Of a stretch of DNA of 64,000 bases, positions 48,441 to 62,000 are shown one piece after another. A program made the position numbers and the translations under genes. Source of the DNA: Salminus brasiliensis (taxonomy: Eukaryota > Chordata > Actinopteri > Characiformes > Bryconidae); assembly GCF_030463535.1 (NCBI RefSeq), contig NC_132891.1:10466949-10530948 (forward strand), in the 5' to 3' direction. Every line of letters begins with the position of its first letter. The stretch's first letter is position 1. The notes under the pieces are model-generated. The model made no database searches. It saw nothing but the letters and a program-made list of their open reading frames with translations, and was not told the DNA's origin.

Positions 48441-48977
48441 GACTTCTTCCACAGCAGGGACCTGCAGTCCCAGCTTTCTCCTCAGTAGGGATTATGATGC
48501 AGTTACGTCACATTTATCTTTAGAAATTGTTTCTAAGGAAATCAAATACTGAGATGTTCATATTTCTTAACCTGTTAAACTCTGTATGTAGGCCCACACT
48601 TCATTATTATCATAACTTGCATCAATTCCATAGGCCCTAAAATAGAACCCTGTGGTACTCCACAAAAATAAACTGCTGCTAACTGCAGCGACTAATGCTG
48701 CTCTAAATCTTTAACCTAGGGTTTGAGGGGTTAATGAAGAACAGTTAAATTATTTAATACAACATATTCTATATTCATTTCATCTGTTTCCAATCAGGCT
48801 GGATCCCGTTTGTTTGAGAGCGATTTGCAGGTGGCAGCTGTGGACGCAGGATTGTAGACCATGAGGCATTGCACTGATGCCATGGCAGTGCTCACGTCAC
48901 TGGCCCCCTCCGAGCTTAATCTGCCCAGGGGATGGGGTTATGCAATTGTCTCAAACAGCCAGCTTTCATCTATGGAT

Positions 48978-48978
<1 letters not shown>

Positions 48979-49043
<65 letters not shown>
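48979..49043. repeat. (CT)n microsatellite
   Basis: About 32 units. Confidence 0.95.
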
Positions 49044-49045
<2 letters not shown>

Positions 49046-49513
49046 TTCTCTCTCCCCCTCTCCTCCTCCCCATCTGTCCGTCTGTCTGTCCACTGATAGG
49101 ACCTAACCTGCTACTCTGCTCTCTATATTGAGGTGAGAGTGCCAACTCACACAGTGTATTAGTCACTGTTCGCTCCACTGGCCTACTGCTTTATACAGCT
49201 GCATCCAAGGCCTACTACCAGCTTACCACATCTGATCTGCAAACTAACTACTTGACTGTGATTGGAAGACTGGAATTGGTATGAAATGCTGTATATATAC
49301 TGCTACACATTGAGACAGTGATTTTCTTTCCAATACATTAAATCAGTAACGCAATGGTTAAAAAGTGGGTCTGTTTTCATTTTGACCAAAGTTATTTAGA
49401 TATTTGAACACATTGATTCATCAGACCAACCACGGAAAACACTGTGATTAATAAAGCTAGTATAAATTTGCATAAACTCCCACATAAAGTCACCTGGAAC
49501 ATTTGAGCTCACA

Positions 49514-49517
<4 letters not shown>

Positions 49518-49578
<61 letters not shown>
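49518..49578. repeat. (CA)n microsatellite
   Basis: About 30 uninterrupted units. Confidence 0.95.
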
Positions 49579-49581
<3 letters not shown>

Positions 49582-50224
49582 CCTAGTTAAAGGGCTTCTA
49601 TGCATATTCTGAAATATCAGTAATGAATGACAAATATTATATGCAGCAATGTGGAATCTATCACTGTAAATATGTAGTAAATTACTGGTAGTTATGTTAA
49701 AAGTGAATATCAGTCAAATTTACTGACAGACTTCACTTTCACCTGGACCACAGCTCTATTCTGCTATACAGTCACAGTAATAAGCTATAAAAAAATTACA
49801 GTAATATTCTTTATTTTCTGTAAATAGATCAAACAGATTACCCCTTTGTTTCCCTTTGCTTTCATTCACAGCACATATTTAATATATTTTATGGTAGAAT
49901 ATTATATATATATATGTAAACATATTAAACAGAAAATAACAAAGAACCCCCAATAACTACATTACTTTGACCATTAAGCTTTTCAGAAAAGAGGACAGTG
50001 GGGACATACAGGCGTCCTTCGTGGTCAGGATGTCGTGGCTGGGGGGTGTTTAATATCTTCTAAAATAGAAGAGTTAAATATCTTTAAAATCACGCAACAA
50101 TGTTCATTAATGTTTACATATTTACTAATTTACTGTTTAACTAATAAATAGCCTTAATTGCCTATATTGCTAAATAATTTCATTTTAATTTATTTAGTGT
50201 GTCATAAAGTAAAATATGTGCTCT

Positions 50225-50400
50225 AGGTGGTTGCTAGGTAGTTGCTATGTTGCTATGGTCCTAAAGGTGGTTTTTATGGAGTTGTCAGGTGGTTTCTATG
50301 GTGTCCTGTGTTTGGCTGCTATGTGATTGCTGTGGTGTCCCAAATGGTAACATTTGGGCTGTAACATCCCAGGTGGTTGCTGTTGCTAGGGGGTTGCTGA
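50225..50400. repeat. Degenerate GGTGGTTGCTATGGTGT-type tandem repeat
   Basis: Repeated GGTGGTTGCTAGGTAGTT, GGTGGTTTCTATGGTGTC and GGTGGTTGCTGTTGCTAG units of roughly 15-25 bp, a low-order degenerate repeat common in fish intergenic DNA. Confidence 0.6.
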
Positions 50401-51091
50401 CTCTAATAGAGACAATAGTGTCTCATATTTGTGACTCTACCTCCTCAGTCCACATGCTTCTTTCACTTCAGATGCCAGTCCTGTGTCTCCCAGATTTCCA
50501 GAAATGTAAAGTATTTTCTTCAGGATAAGCTTAAAGAGCAATATGCTGCTTTACTGGAGATGCGTAAAAGTGAATTACATCTCCCACCTGTAGGGGGAGC
50601 CCAGGAGCAAAAAAACAAAAAAAAGTAGCTAAATTAAATATAAATTAAATATAAATTAATTAATATTTTAGCATGTATTTCCTGAAATGTGATAATGAGT
50701 CATAATCAATCCAGTGTTGATTGGCAGTGTTAGCTAGCCTGGCATCTTCCACTGTAGACAAAAGAACACATCAGATGTCAACCATTTTGCTAAATGTTAC
50801 TATTCCCATAACTCCCATTTTGCATCTGAAGATGAGTTGATTTCACAATAAAATGAGGAGTGCAGTTTGAGTATTTTACAGTGAAACAGTGTAAAATCGT
50901 GGCAGCACTGAATAGCGAGTTCTGCTGTTCGCCACAAATGATCTCCTACCCGTCGGCTTTGTACAGACAGTTCTGGTGCAGTAAGGAATGCTCTGGCATG
51001 GGAAGGGGGGAGAGGCCGGACCCTAGCCAGGATGTGCCTAAGATTTCAGTGCCTAAGGAGTCTCTGGACCAAACTTACTTGTGTAAAAAAA

Positions 51092-51094
<3 letters not shown>

Positions 51095-51125
<31 letters not shown>
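51095..51125. repeat. (CA)n microsatellite
   Basis: About 15 units after a poly-A stretch. Confidence 0.95.
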
Positions 51126-51128
<3 letters not shown>

Positions 51129-53161
51129 GAAACAATGGAAGGCACAGAGCTGCTGATGTGGCCAGACAGCTGAGGCCTTGTTACAAGCTGTAAAAAGGCC
51201 CCTTTATTACACCAGTGGGAGCATAAAAACACAGAGAGAGGCCTCTGCTCATCTACGGACAGATAATTTCATCCTTATTTCCCATCCAATAGAATCCAAT
51301 GGGTTTTTCCATTACTTGTCACAAGACTCAGCTCTTTGATAGGATCTTGTCCTTGAGCGTGTTTAGGCAACCCTGAGCTTACCATATTGGATTACGTTTT
51401 ATTTGACCTTAGGAGGGCGATAGCTGGGGCGTAATTCAGAAGTGCATTTGTCAGGAGCTTTAGTGTCACTTATATTTGAACAGAAGAATCTTTAAATTCC
51501 TGCATAAAGTAATACATTTGATCGAGCCAGGTTCAAATGTCTAACACCACAACTGGTGCTTGAAAAACAGGGGTGTAAAAACTTCTTAGAAACTACTTAA
51601 AAGTAAAAGTATGGGCAGTGTATCAAAATCTTACTCAAAAAATACAAAAAATACTGAAGTAATTAAGTGGAAATAAAACAGCGCTGGTATTTCATAATTG
51701 TTTAAAATGATAACAGTGAAAATAAGGGCATTTTTGTGTTGCCTGGCCCAAGATGACCACAATCTGGCTTCCAACAAAACCACACAGGCTACTGCTGACC
51801 TATACAGAGTGCACTACTAATGGTGGTGTTCTACTGTTTAACAGGGAATACAGTCTCAACGCAACCCAGACTAGTGAGCCGTCTATGTTGGCCCAAACAT
51901 TAGAAGATCACTAGTTTGATCCACAGTGTTGCCACAGCCATCCGTAGCCAGTCCATGAGTCCAAGACAGCATAAGCCTCCATCTCCCCCATTACTCAACA
52001 CAATGCGAGTCAGTGCGGAAATCTGTTAGCTGACGAAACAGAACTGGCGCTTAGCGCTATCTCGGGTTCCATGTTGGCCCCACCTATGGATGCCCACCAG
52101 GGTCAGTGATGGGACCAGGAGGGGTTAAACATGGGCCCTATCCGGGTTGTACACTGCATATGGGGCATAGCTGGGACCCATGTGAAATTAAAGTGGGCTA
52201 TAAAAATGGTGGCAATTTGGGAAGCCCCACTGCTCCCAGTGACAACACATGTACAAACCCACTCAGAGCCCACGCACACCTGGAACCCACCTAGCCTGCT
52301 TTCCACCCATGTGAGCCCCTAAAGAGCATGTTAGCTTTGTTTTCTCAAAAATAAAAATATTATGTTTTTTTGCACCAAAATGGTTATAATTTATTTCCCC
52401 CTGACCATTTCCAACCTCTCTATATCCCTTAGATTTATAATGACTACTAACCGTTACTAAGACTGAGTGAGGTAACTGAGCTCTGTTCTGATTGGCTGTA
52501 TTGTGTTGTGCCTCATTCTAAAGTTAGTGTTGGCTGAAACACTCCTTATAACTTCAACCTGAATGGGCGGAGTTAAACTGCTGTAGGCTGAATAAACACA
52601 TATACTGTATGCAAATATGTCGGTTTCATGACATCACAAAAACAACACATTTCAGAACAGACGAAGACTGAAGTTTTTGTAGTTTAGTTTCCAGATCACC
52701 AGTGTCGCGCAAAAACCTTGTATCTCCGCTCTTGTGTTTTTTACATTGTGTCTGACTTTCACAATGAATGGACCAATAGAAATGCTTCAAAATGACGTGG
52801 ACACATTACATTGATGTCCATTGAAAGTGAAGAAAGTTTTTACCTTCTCCTGTAAAGTTGCCATTTCGGAGATATAAGGTGTTGACAGTGTGACAGTGAC
52901 CATACATAGCAGTTCTATGCACCAGGAACATGAGCAGTACATTTATGATACTGTAACAGACTGTAGTGTTTACATACATCAAACTCTTACAAACCAGGGA
53001 TCACTTTTCCAGGATGTCGGCCCTTTAGGCACAGTTACTATACATGTATTTTTCACCCCTGCTGAAAAGTCCTGCACCTCTCGGCCAAAAAGGAAGCATG
53101 GAATATCACACAAGCAAGCGAGCAAGCAGGGGAGGTAGCCAGGTCAGATGTTGTTTTACAC

Positions 53162-54349
53162 TTTATTTCATGGTGGTAGGAACACAAGACACAAGTAATA
53201 AAGTTAGTAATGGTAACGTCATGCCACTCTCATTCTGAGCACTGCCCTTCTGGTATAGTTCGATCAAAAACAGTAGTTTACAAAGGCCAGTACGGGAATC
53301 CACTTAAATAAGATACTGAAAATAGTATTTTATACAGTAAATATTATATTTGTAGAGCCCAGAACCGCTATTTTTGAGGCATTCTGGAATATTCTCAACA
53401 GTATTAATACAATTATTAACAGGGATGTATTCAACTTACATGATGGGGATGGTGATGATGATGATGATAGGGCTAATGCACCGGCTAAAGTGAGAGCACA
53501 GAACGGTATGGGGTTTTAAGGCATTTCTCAGACAGATTGGGTCCAGACAGAGGTGTGTTTTTTTTTGTTTTTGTTTTTTTTTATTTTTCCGTCTGCCTGG
53601 TCCTCCTCATGAGCCCTGCACTTTGTCCTTTCAGCACCCTCCATGCATGCAGCGGGGTAGGGGGAAAGGTGGTCCCATTGAATGACGTTGAAAAAGAACC
53701 GGTAACAGTAAAAAAAAGAAAAAAGAAAAAGAAAAGAAAACAAAAAACAAACCAAAAACAAAACAACAGAAACAGACTGTCCTGTGTTTACTGGAGAAGA
53801 AATGGTGGATACTACACTATAGAGTGTGGCTAGTTGTCGGCTAAAGCAGAAAACAGAGGGTTTGGGGTCGCAACACTAGAAATCCCGCTCAGTGCGGGTC
53901 AATATATAGACCAGTAAATGCTCCTGCTCTCCCCCAAGACTATGTGTAGTATAGTGTAGTGAACAGACAAGCTCGACTCAGCTCCAGTGTATAATACTAA
54001 AACAAAAAGGTCCACAGATGCACATGAATCATTTACATTGGATAACTGCAGGGCTGTACATAATGGTCCTGGTTTGTTTGGAAAAAATGAGAAGAAGAAG
54101 AAGAAGAAGAAAAAAAAAAGAACCAAAAGAGGAAAATAAAACAATATAAAGATTTATTTCCACAGAAAAGATAACGATTCTATGAACAGGCATATTTTCA
54201 TCTCGGATTATCGCAACTTAGTTCAGAACTCGTATTGAAACTAGGGTATCTCTTACAATGTTTGGGTCAGCAGTACAAACAGTTGCATCACATTTGTCTT
54301 CAAACAGGTTACAAAAAGAACGAATCATTTTCCAGAAAACAAACCCATG

Positions 54350-54386
<37 letters not shown>

Positions 54387-55918
54387 TCATTGTTTGTTAT
54401 TGTTATCGATACGTTTGCTTAGTCTAACCGCTGCTGAAGAGCCAGTCAGTAAATGCAAGGGCCTACACACATTACATCCCTTTAGTTTTCAAAGCAAGTG
54501 CTGACAGTGTTTGTGTTTTTTTAAAGCAACATTCTCATTCGAGCAGAATTATTATGCTGTCCCAAGCTGTCCGAACACTTTTCAGCGTTCTTGCATCCGT
54601 CTGCAGTCATCTGTAGTCTTCTGTCCCTTCTCCTTGTGCTACAGTGCCTCCCTGTGGCCAACATTGTAACAACCGTTCCTTTCTCCTCAGCTTTTGTTTC
54701 TTTCCCCGAAGTCCAACACAAACAGAAATTCCGACAAGCGACAAATATAAAAACAAGTCCATCACGTCTTCCAACTCCAAAACAAACAAAATAACAAACA
54801 CAAGGAATCATATCTCAAATCAGAAGAAGAAACATTTACATTTCAACACAACCCACCTGAACTTGTTCATTTTTTGTTGTTGTTGTTGCCCTGAACAGAA
54901 GTAAGACCAAGAGAAATTAAAGAAAAACAAACAAACAAACAAACAAACCAAAAAAATCAACTGGACTGCATGCAGCAAGTGGTCATTTTGTAAAGTCACT
55001 GTCGATTAGATACGGTGCACGACACATGAGACGGACGAGAGTTGTTCTCGATATTCACAGTCTCCTGGATTTCTGTACTAGCTAGGTGTTCTATGAACAT
55101 CTCGTGATGTTCGGTTCGGCGGGAGGAAGAGAGAGAGAGAGAAAGAGAGAGAGATGTTTCAGGGTTAGGACATGGAAATCGTCCCAGGAGGCTAAAGCAG
55201 TTCGTTCACTACAAGCTCAGTGTTAGCAGGGAGCTCGGTAGCGTATGCGATGTTAACATCACAGGCAGGAGGCCCGGGGCCCCAGTTAGTGTTGTGTGAT
55301 GGGGGCTTGTACTTTTTTTTGTTTTTTACATCGCTCAACTTGGTTAACAGTGACAGTCCATCGTCGGTAAAGCAGGGAATTGCGGAAGCTTTGATCGTGG
55401 GACGCTGCTGTCGGAAGCGAACAGGCAATGATGATCTGCTGCAGCGGCTCAGTGGAATGTACTGTGGTGGCTGTACTACAGCGTCATGGGAATTATGGCA
55501 CGGAGAGAAGGCAATCAAGAGAGGACAAACAGCACCAACCTTATTCGCCATTTCAAGTAATGAGCAAGGTAATGTTTCATATATTCATATTTATATCTAT
55601 ATATATATATCTATATATAGAGTTCTATTTTTTTGGTGCTGGCTAAAGACAACACCCAAAACAAATAATACGTGTTTCTCTGGTCTTGCGACACCATGTA
55701 TAGGACTGCAATTTGAAGAAAGACTATGGATGGAGGCGCAGATAAAAACAAACCAAAAATATATATAAAGTGAAAACCAAACCAAACCAAAAAAATAATT
55801 AAAATAAAACAAAACAATGTTTCTGTTTTTTTTCCAATATAAAAAGCGATGAAAAGTATACAAAAATAGAAAATAATTACAGCAGTAGACATGGCGTTGG
55901 GAGGGAGGTGGTGCCAGG
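53162..55918 (-). other. agrn: Probable 3' UTR of agrn
   Basis: Sequence after the agrin stop codon, largely free of recognised transposons, with A/T-rich runs. Minus-strand AATAAA signals occur at 54158-54153 and 53167-53162; the latter would give a ~2.75 kb UTR. It includes an ATT microsatellite (54350-54386). A 119-codon minus-strand open frame (55551-55192) and an overlapping plus-strand 182-codon frame lie inside; neither has a recognised domain. Confidence 0.45.
54350..54386. repeat. (ATT)n microsatellite
   Basis: About 12 units in the putative agrn 3' UTR. Confidence 0.95.
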
Positions 55919-56076
55919 CTATTTGGCTGAACAGTGTAATATTTTGGGGCTGTTTAAGGCGTCCTCCACTAGATGCAGGTCCACCCCGTCCACTATCACA
56001 TCTTTCACGCAGCCCACGAAGCCTGTACTGTAGGCCTTAGGCAGCCGACGGGCCACGGACAGCTCCTCCAGCCCAC
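55919..56076 (-). CDS. agrn: agrn last coding exon, end of LG3 and stop
   Basis: 158 nt, acceptor GCTCTTCAG, ending TAG. It encodes [20 protein letters not shown], then [20 protein letters not shown] and [11 protein letters not shown]. The human end is LPKAYGTGFVGCLRDVVVG...HLLEDAVTKPELRPC. Both LG cysteines (GFVGC and LHC) are kept. Confidence 0.96.
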
Positions 56077-59000
56077 CTGAAGAGCGGAGAGAAAGAAAAG
56101 AGAGTGTGAACACCAAGCCTTAGAAATAGACTTCTTTATAAAGTAATCTTAACCAGACTAGATGATGTGGTTTCTGACAAATGGATATCTATACATACTC
56201 AGACTCAGGTTTGGCACATAATGTAACACATGGTAACATAATGATAATGTAACACTGACAGTAATGGTAACATAATGTTAATGTAACACTGATGGTAATG
56301 GTAACATAATGATAATGTAACACTGATGGTAATGGTAACATAATGTTAATGTAACACTGATGGTAATGGTAACATAATGATAATGTAACACTGATGGTAA
56401 TAGTAACATAATGTTAATGTAACACTGATGGTAATGGTGACAATGATAATGTAACACTGACAGTAATGGTAACATAATGTTAATGTAACACTGATGGTAA
56501 TGGTAACATAATGATAATGTAACACTGATGGTAATGGTAACATAATGTTAATGTAACACTGATGGTAATGGTGACAATGATAATATAACACTGACAGTAA
56601 TGGCAACATAATGATAATGTAACACTGACGGTAATGGTAACAATGTTAATGTAACACTGATGGTAATGGTTACATACTAGTAATGTAACACTGACGTAAT
56701 GGTAACATAATGATAATGTAACAGACAGTAATGTAACAATGGTAAAGAAACACTGATGTTAATGGTAACATAATGGTAATGAAAGACTGATGGTAATGGT
56801 AACAAAAAGGTAACAAATCACTGATGGTAATGGTAACATATGTCAATGTTATAAAGCAGGGTTTTAGTAAACTGTTTACTTTATCAACCACTGAATCAGA
56901 TGTATACTAATACAGCCTGTATGATAGTTCCCACAGTCGAGTGTGTGATTCTGGAAGAAGGCTGATATGAGGTGCAAAAAACAAGGGATGACAGAAGGAC
57001 CGAAAGAGAGCGGGGTGTTACGCTATAACAGGTGAGCAGATAAAACAGTGTTATTCCCCGGCCAGGCTGAGGGGATGCATTCTGACAGTCTGAGAGCGAG
57101 AGCTAAATTCCTCTCCCTCAGGGCCTCGCTGCGTTTGAAACTCTCTGACTTGTGCCTGTCTCTCTTGCCGCAGCACCGCAAGCAGCCGCTCCTTCCTTCC
57201 GCGCAACAAAAAAGGCCCTAGCAGCTCATCTACTCGCTCTGTTTTCTTCTACCCCCTGTCCTCTTTAATCAGCCGGCGTGCTTCGGAACAGGAGCATCAA
57301 CAGGACTAATTTCATGCGAGTTACAGCTGAATAAGTAAATAAATAATGAGATACGAAAGAGGGGATTTTAAAAGCTGGCTCTTGATGTGCAGGGCTGCCT
57401 GAGGATAATGTATTCTAGCTGCGGGGCGTCCGCAGCACCTGTTCCACTGCTGTATAGAGCGGGGGTGGCGGGCCCTCTGCTGCCTCTTTGCGCAAACACA
57501 CTCGGCCTGGCAAAGAATTTTAAACGAGTCACTTCAATATTTTAGCTTTATCAGTGAGTTTAACCTTTTTTAGGTGTGTGTGTGTGTGTGTGTGTTTTTC
57601 TCGCTAACCTCTCAAATTCCCAATTCAGAGTCTAATCTTTGTGAGTCGCTATGTTCCGCATGGCTGCGTTGGAAACATGGCAGAGCAACGGCTGCGCACT
57701 CCTGCCTCTGATGCATTTTACAGCTTTGGTGAAAAATTAATTGCTCCTGCAGTGGAACGCTGTGCTGTAGACTTTAGCATGCAACTATGCTGATGCTCAA
57801 CTGCTGAAGCTCACAGAGAGAGAGAGAAAAGAGAATGGCCTGAACAGGGTAATATTCCCTAAACAAGAAAAGAACTGTCCCACATAAAGAGTAGGGGGTG
57901 TTTGGAAATACTGTTATAGTGAAGTATTGTTATATTATGTTCTGTAATACTTTAGTGATTTTCTAAAACACAGTATCGCTGTCCCAATTAACCCACCCAC
58001 TCACTAAGACCCCTCTATCCCATGAAAAGACCCATGGGACCCATATCCTATGCCTCCTTCGATACATACATCAGTCAGCCACCACCTCTTTCTGAACTAC
58101 TGCCAATGCCGCATCACAAGGCTGCCAACGCTTTCAGAGGGAAGTGCTGGATCCCTAGCTCTGATACAGTAGCCAACAGACGCCTGTGCCGGCCAGCATC
58201 ACATTGGGAGTGATCAGGGGAGAGAGCGCCATCTACCCACTCAGAAAAAGCATGGCCAATTTTGCTCTCTTGGGCTCCAGCTCAGTACTGATTTTTAATT
58301 TAATAATATTTTTTACATGTAAAGCCTCACTGCAGTGGTTCATTTTGTATAGTGTTTAAACCCAACCACTAGATGTCAGTGTTGTACTTTTGTCTTCAGA
58401 TTCCATTGTAATAAATTATTCTATTTTTTTTGCCTATTCATAAAGTGACAGTTTCCTAGAATTAGATACAGTTCCTAGCATTGCTTACAGTATCGCAATA
58501 CATCTTAACGTATTGTATCCTGATATGTGTTGTATCGCCATGTGTTTGCTGATATACAGCCCTAAATAAAGACGAGAAACATCTCGTTTTTATGCTCTTT
58601 TATGTTCTTTGTGGCGTACCTGCTTAGGAAACCTCTTCCTACATTCTGTTCCATTATTTCTCACTTCATCTCATAGAAAAAGGCAGAGGAATTACAACGG
58701 AAGTGCAGATTCTGGGCTTTCTATCAATACCATGCTTGTGTTTGTACGTAGAAGGGAAAATATTTTATTATTTTAATTTGAATCTGATGAAAAGTTTAAG
58801 CAAGCAACTGTTATAAGCAGACTCAAGCTTTCCGATACAGAATATAAGCCAACTATGTACATGTAATTAGTTCATTACCGCACTAACTCTATAATCAATT
58901 ACGTAATTACACTAAAATAATTATGTACTGTAAATTAAACAAGCAATAAAACAACAAAACCAGTGTTCATTCAGGCCTCTAATAAATTCTCACCCTTATT

Positions 59001-62000
59001 AAATACTGACCCCATGAAATAACATTCCACAGATCACCAAACTACAGCACTGTAAAATGAACAGCAGCGAGGGCCTGTTTAACTCTCCACACCCACTTCA
59101 TTCTCAGTTCAAATTTTAGAGGAACCAGTGGAGCATGGCTAGGTGCTTGATTTTATACTCCTGTGGCAATGGGACTGAATGAAACACCTAAATGTATTGA
59201 TTAAGAGGTGTGTCCCAATACTTTTGTCCATATAGTATATGTTCTGCAGATTACTAAAGCACAGACCTGCCTGTTCCCTGGTGTAGCCGCAAAATATATC
59301 AAGTTACAGATGAATATAGATAAAGATGCCTAGGAGGCCATTATTAGGCCAGATCTCTCAGTCCTACTGTGGTAAGATCTTTTGGACAGAGCAGATTTAC
59401 AAGTGAGGAGGGAAGAAGCAAGTAATAGATTCAGGTGTGTCTTACCAAGCCAAAGGGCACCGTCTGTGTCCAGCTGAGTGGCAGCCAGAGGTGATGAGCC
59501 GGTGACAGCGGCCTCATTACCGACCTGCAGAGAACCGTCTCTCAGGGCTCTGATGAAAGAGAGGAAGGTTTAGGATGTATATAACAGGTTGAGCTTTACC
59601 ACAGTGTAATGCTGTCTTTGTGGACTTGAGAATGATCATAAATATGAGCACTTTACCTAAAAAAATTGCACACAAACATTACGAAATGAGCACTGGACTT
59701 TATGAAATTAATAACCCCCAAACTCTTTCATTATACCGGCCGATGGAAGAATACATGGTTCCCCTCACTGATTAGGCCACATACGTTTTACATTGTTCTG
59801 TGGTTGCATTACTGAGACTAGGGCTGCATGAAATGAATATTCCACCATGATTACCATGGTGTATACCACAATTTAAATATGCCTTATAATGAAACTACAT
59901 TAATGAACCACTGATTTGATATAAAAAGATCAGCCTGCATTATTTCGAGCATTAGTACTTCATTAAGTGCACTGTGTGAGCCGGTTCATTAAAACACTGA
60001 CAGAAACACTCATCTGGAACATCTGGATTGGTCACGATGCTCACCGTGAACCATACTAATTCTTTGGGATTTGTTAACCCCTCAACACTCCAAGGCTAAG
60101 TAACACTAAGGTATTATTCAGTAACTACAGGGTGATCTGTACAAACTGGTGGGACTGTCATGTAGTAATAGACGTGTGTAAGAACACTTTCAGACTGGCA
60201 GCGGGCTACTGGCTTTTTATTTATTATTTAATTTTTTTTTTTTATGCAATATCGGTTTTACAAAGGTCAGTATCGCGATAACGATTATCATACAGCCCTG
60301 CGATATATTGTACAAACCCAAGACCTTTTGCAGTTTTTTTGCTGTTTGACATAATCCGAATCTGGCTGATGTTCTGTAGGTAATGGACCAATAGAAATGC
60401 TCCAAAATGACCTGAATTAACATATTTTTACAATGACTTCCATTCAAACTGAAGACGGTTTTCCCTTCTCCTGTAAAGAAGTTGCCATTTTGGAGAAACA
60501 AGTTTAACAAGGTGCATGAACGCGACCATATGGACGTCCCAGACAGCTCTAAAGCAGAAGAAGGCAGTGGCATACCTGCTGGCTTTAATGCGAATCCAGT
60601 GATTGGTGTTGACCCGCACAGAGGAGCGCAGGACCACGGGCTTGGAGCCCAGGTCGTAGGTCATCTGGACTCGGCCATCCACGATGGCCAGGGCGATGTA
60701 GTCGGAGCGCTCCACGCCCTTTCCGCTCCACAGGATCAGACCGTGAGTGGCCTCTGTTTTGATGCTCAGCTCAAATTTGTTCACCAGCAAGGCCTTCTCA
60801 CTGCGCCGGGGAGAGAGAGGAACAAAAAAAAAGAACAACACAGAGATGAGTGGACTGAAATAAAACAGAGGTGAGCGGTCATGCTGTGATCAGAGGGTTG
60901 TATCCTACTTTCTTAACACAGATTCTGCACTCCTGCACTTGCACTCCGGTATTGCCGTGCTCCCCTGAGGATGTGTCTGCGTGAGGATCTAACAGCTTCC
61001 CTGCTGATTTAGCAACGGACTTCACTTAATGGAGAGTCCAACTTAATGTAGCTCAGGTCACAACAGTACAGTCATTATGCGAAAGCCTTGCTGCTTGGAC
61101 CTTCATAACGTCTACAGATGACGCGCTGTTTGTAAGCAGGATAGTGGAGTAATGAGCGCATGTGTAGTAGAGCAGATTGCGAAGGTACTCAGATCCTGAG
61201 GGGTCTTCATGGTTCATCAGTAAACTAGGCCACACTGCAGGGAGGGTAGGGAGGGGGAGAGGAGGGGTGGGTTTGGCACGTGAACGTGCCAGCTAGAGCG
61301 AGCGAGATAGGGCTGGTGGTGACACACTTTAGGCTAGCAAGCAAGGAGTTAAGATGTTCTACTTCATCCTGTGCCCCCCCCCCAGGGTTAGCAGCGCCTT
61401 TCCTGCATGGGGGAGGGGCTAAGAAGGAAGGATGCTCATATTAGCTGCTGTCTGATCTGTTATTTGATCTGCTCCCTTGCTGCTTGCTCCCTTGATGTGG
61501 GTCTCTGGGTTGAGTGGTGGGGGTTGAAGGGGACAACCCCAAAGCAAGGGGGGTGACATCTACATCTAGCTACTTTAGGTTGCACCCTTTGCTGACACAG
61601 GCGTGCAAATGCACACATTCGCACCCACAGCTTGTCTAATGCCAGTAGTGAAGTACTGCCAATAGAGTAGAAAAGACATTCTGAAGCAGATACACACAAA
61701 CCTATTGGCACTATGCCCAATGTCAGACATGGGCTAGAGGGGTATAAAGCCCCCAGCATTGAGCTGTGGAGCAGTGGAACTGTGTTCTGTGGAATGATGG
61801 ATGGTGGTGCTTCATCCAATACTTCTGGGATGAGTTGGGGAGTTGGACATGAGGTGGGTTGGTAATTATCCAACATCCTGACCTCACTAACACTCTTGTT
61901 GCTGAATGCAATCAAACCTTCACAGCAATGCTCAAGCATCTAGTGAAAAAGCCTGCCCTACATCGCCCAACCCTATCTTGTAATGAGCTTGAAGAAGTAG

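Larger units (their letters stand above)
49579..53150. other. Intergenic DNA between agrn and ptpn11
   Basis: No gene seen. It holds the degenerate repeat at 50225-50400, a dispersed fish repeat with GGGCCCTATCCGGGTTGTAC at 52060-52325, and another at 52480-52880 with ATTGGCTGTATTGTGTTGTG and ACCAATAGAAATGCTTCAAA (shared with 60370-60500). Confidence 0.5.
56851..59445 (-). other. agrn last intron, remaining part
   Basis: Between the minisatellite and exon 59446. 57000-57560 has GC-rich unique sequence (possible regulatory DNA) and a TG run (57575-57596). A SINE is at 57975-58290 and a MITE half at 58975-59241. Confidence 0.5.

Noticed and set aside
56217..56850. CRISPR-like regular repeats
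   Set aside because: Units are contiguous with no unique spacers and lie in a vertebrate gene intron; this is a minisatellite.
61460..61939. 159-codon minus-strand open frame
   Set aside because: It runs through a MITE-A copy; similar peptides appear from the other copies of that MITE.
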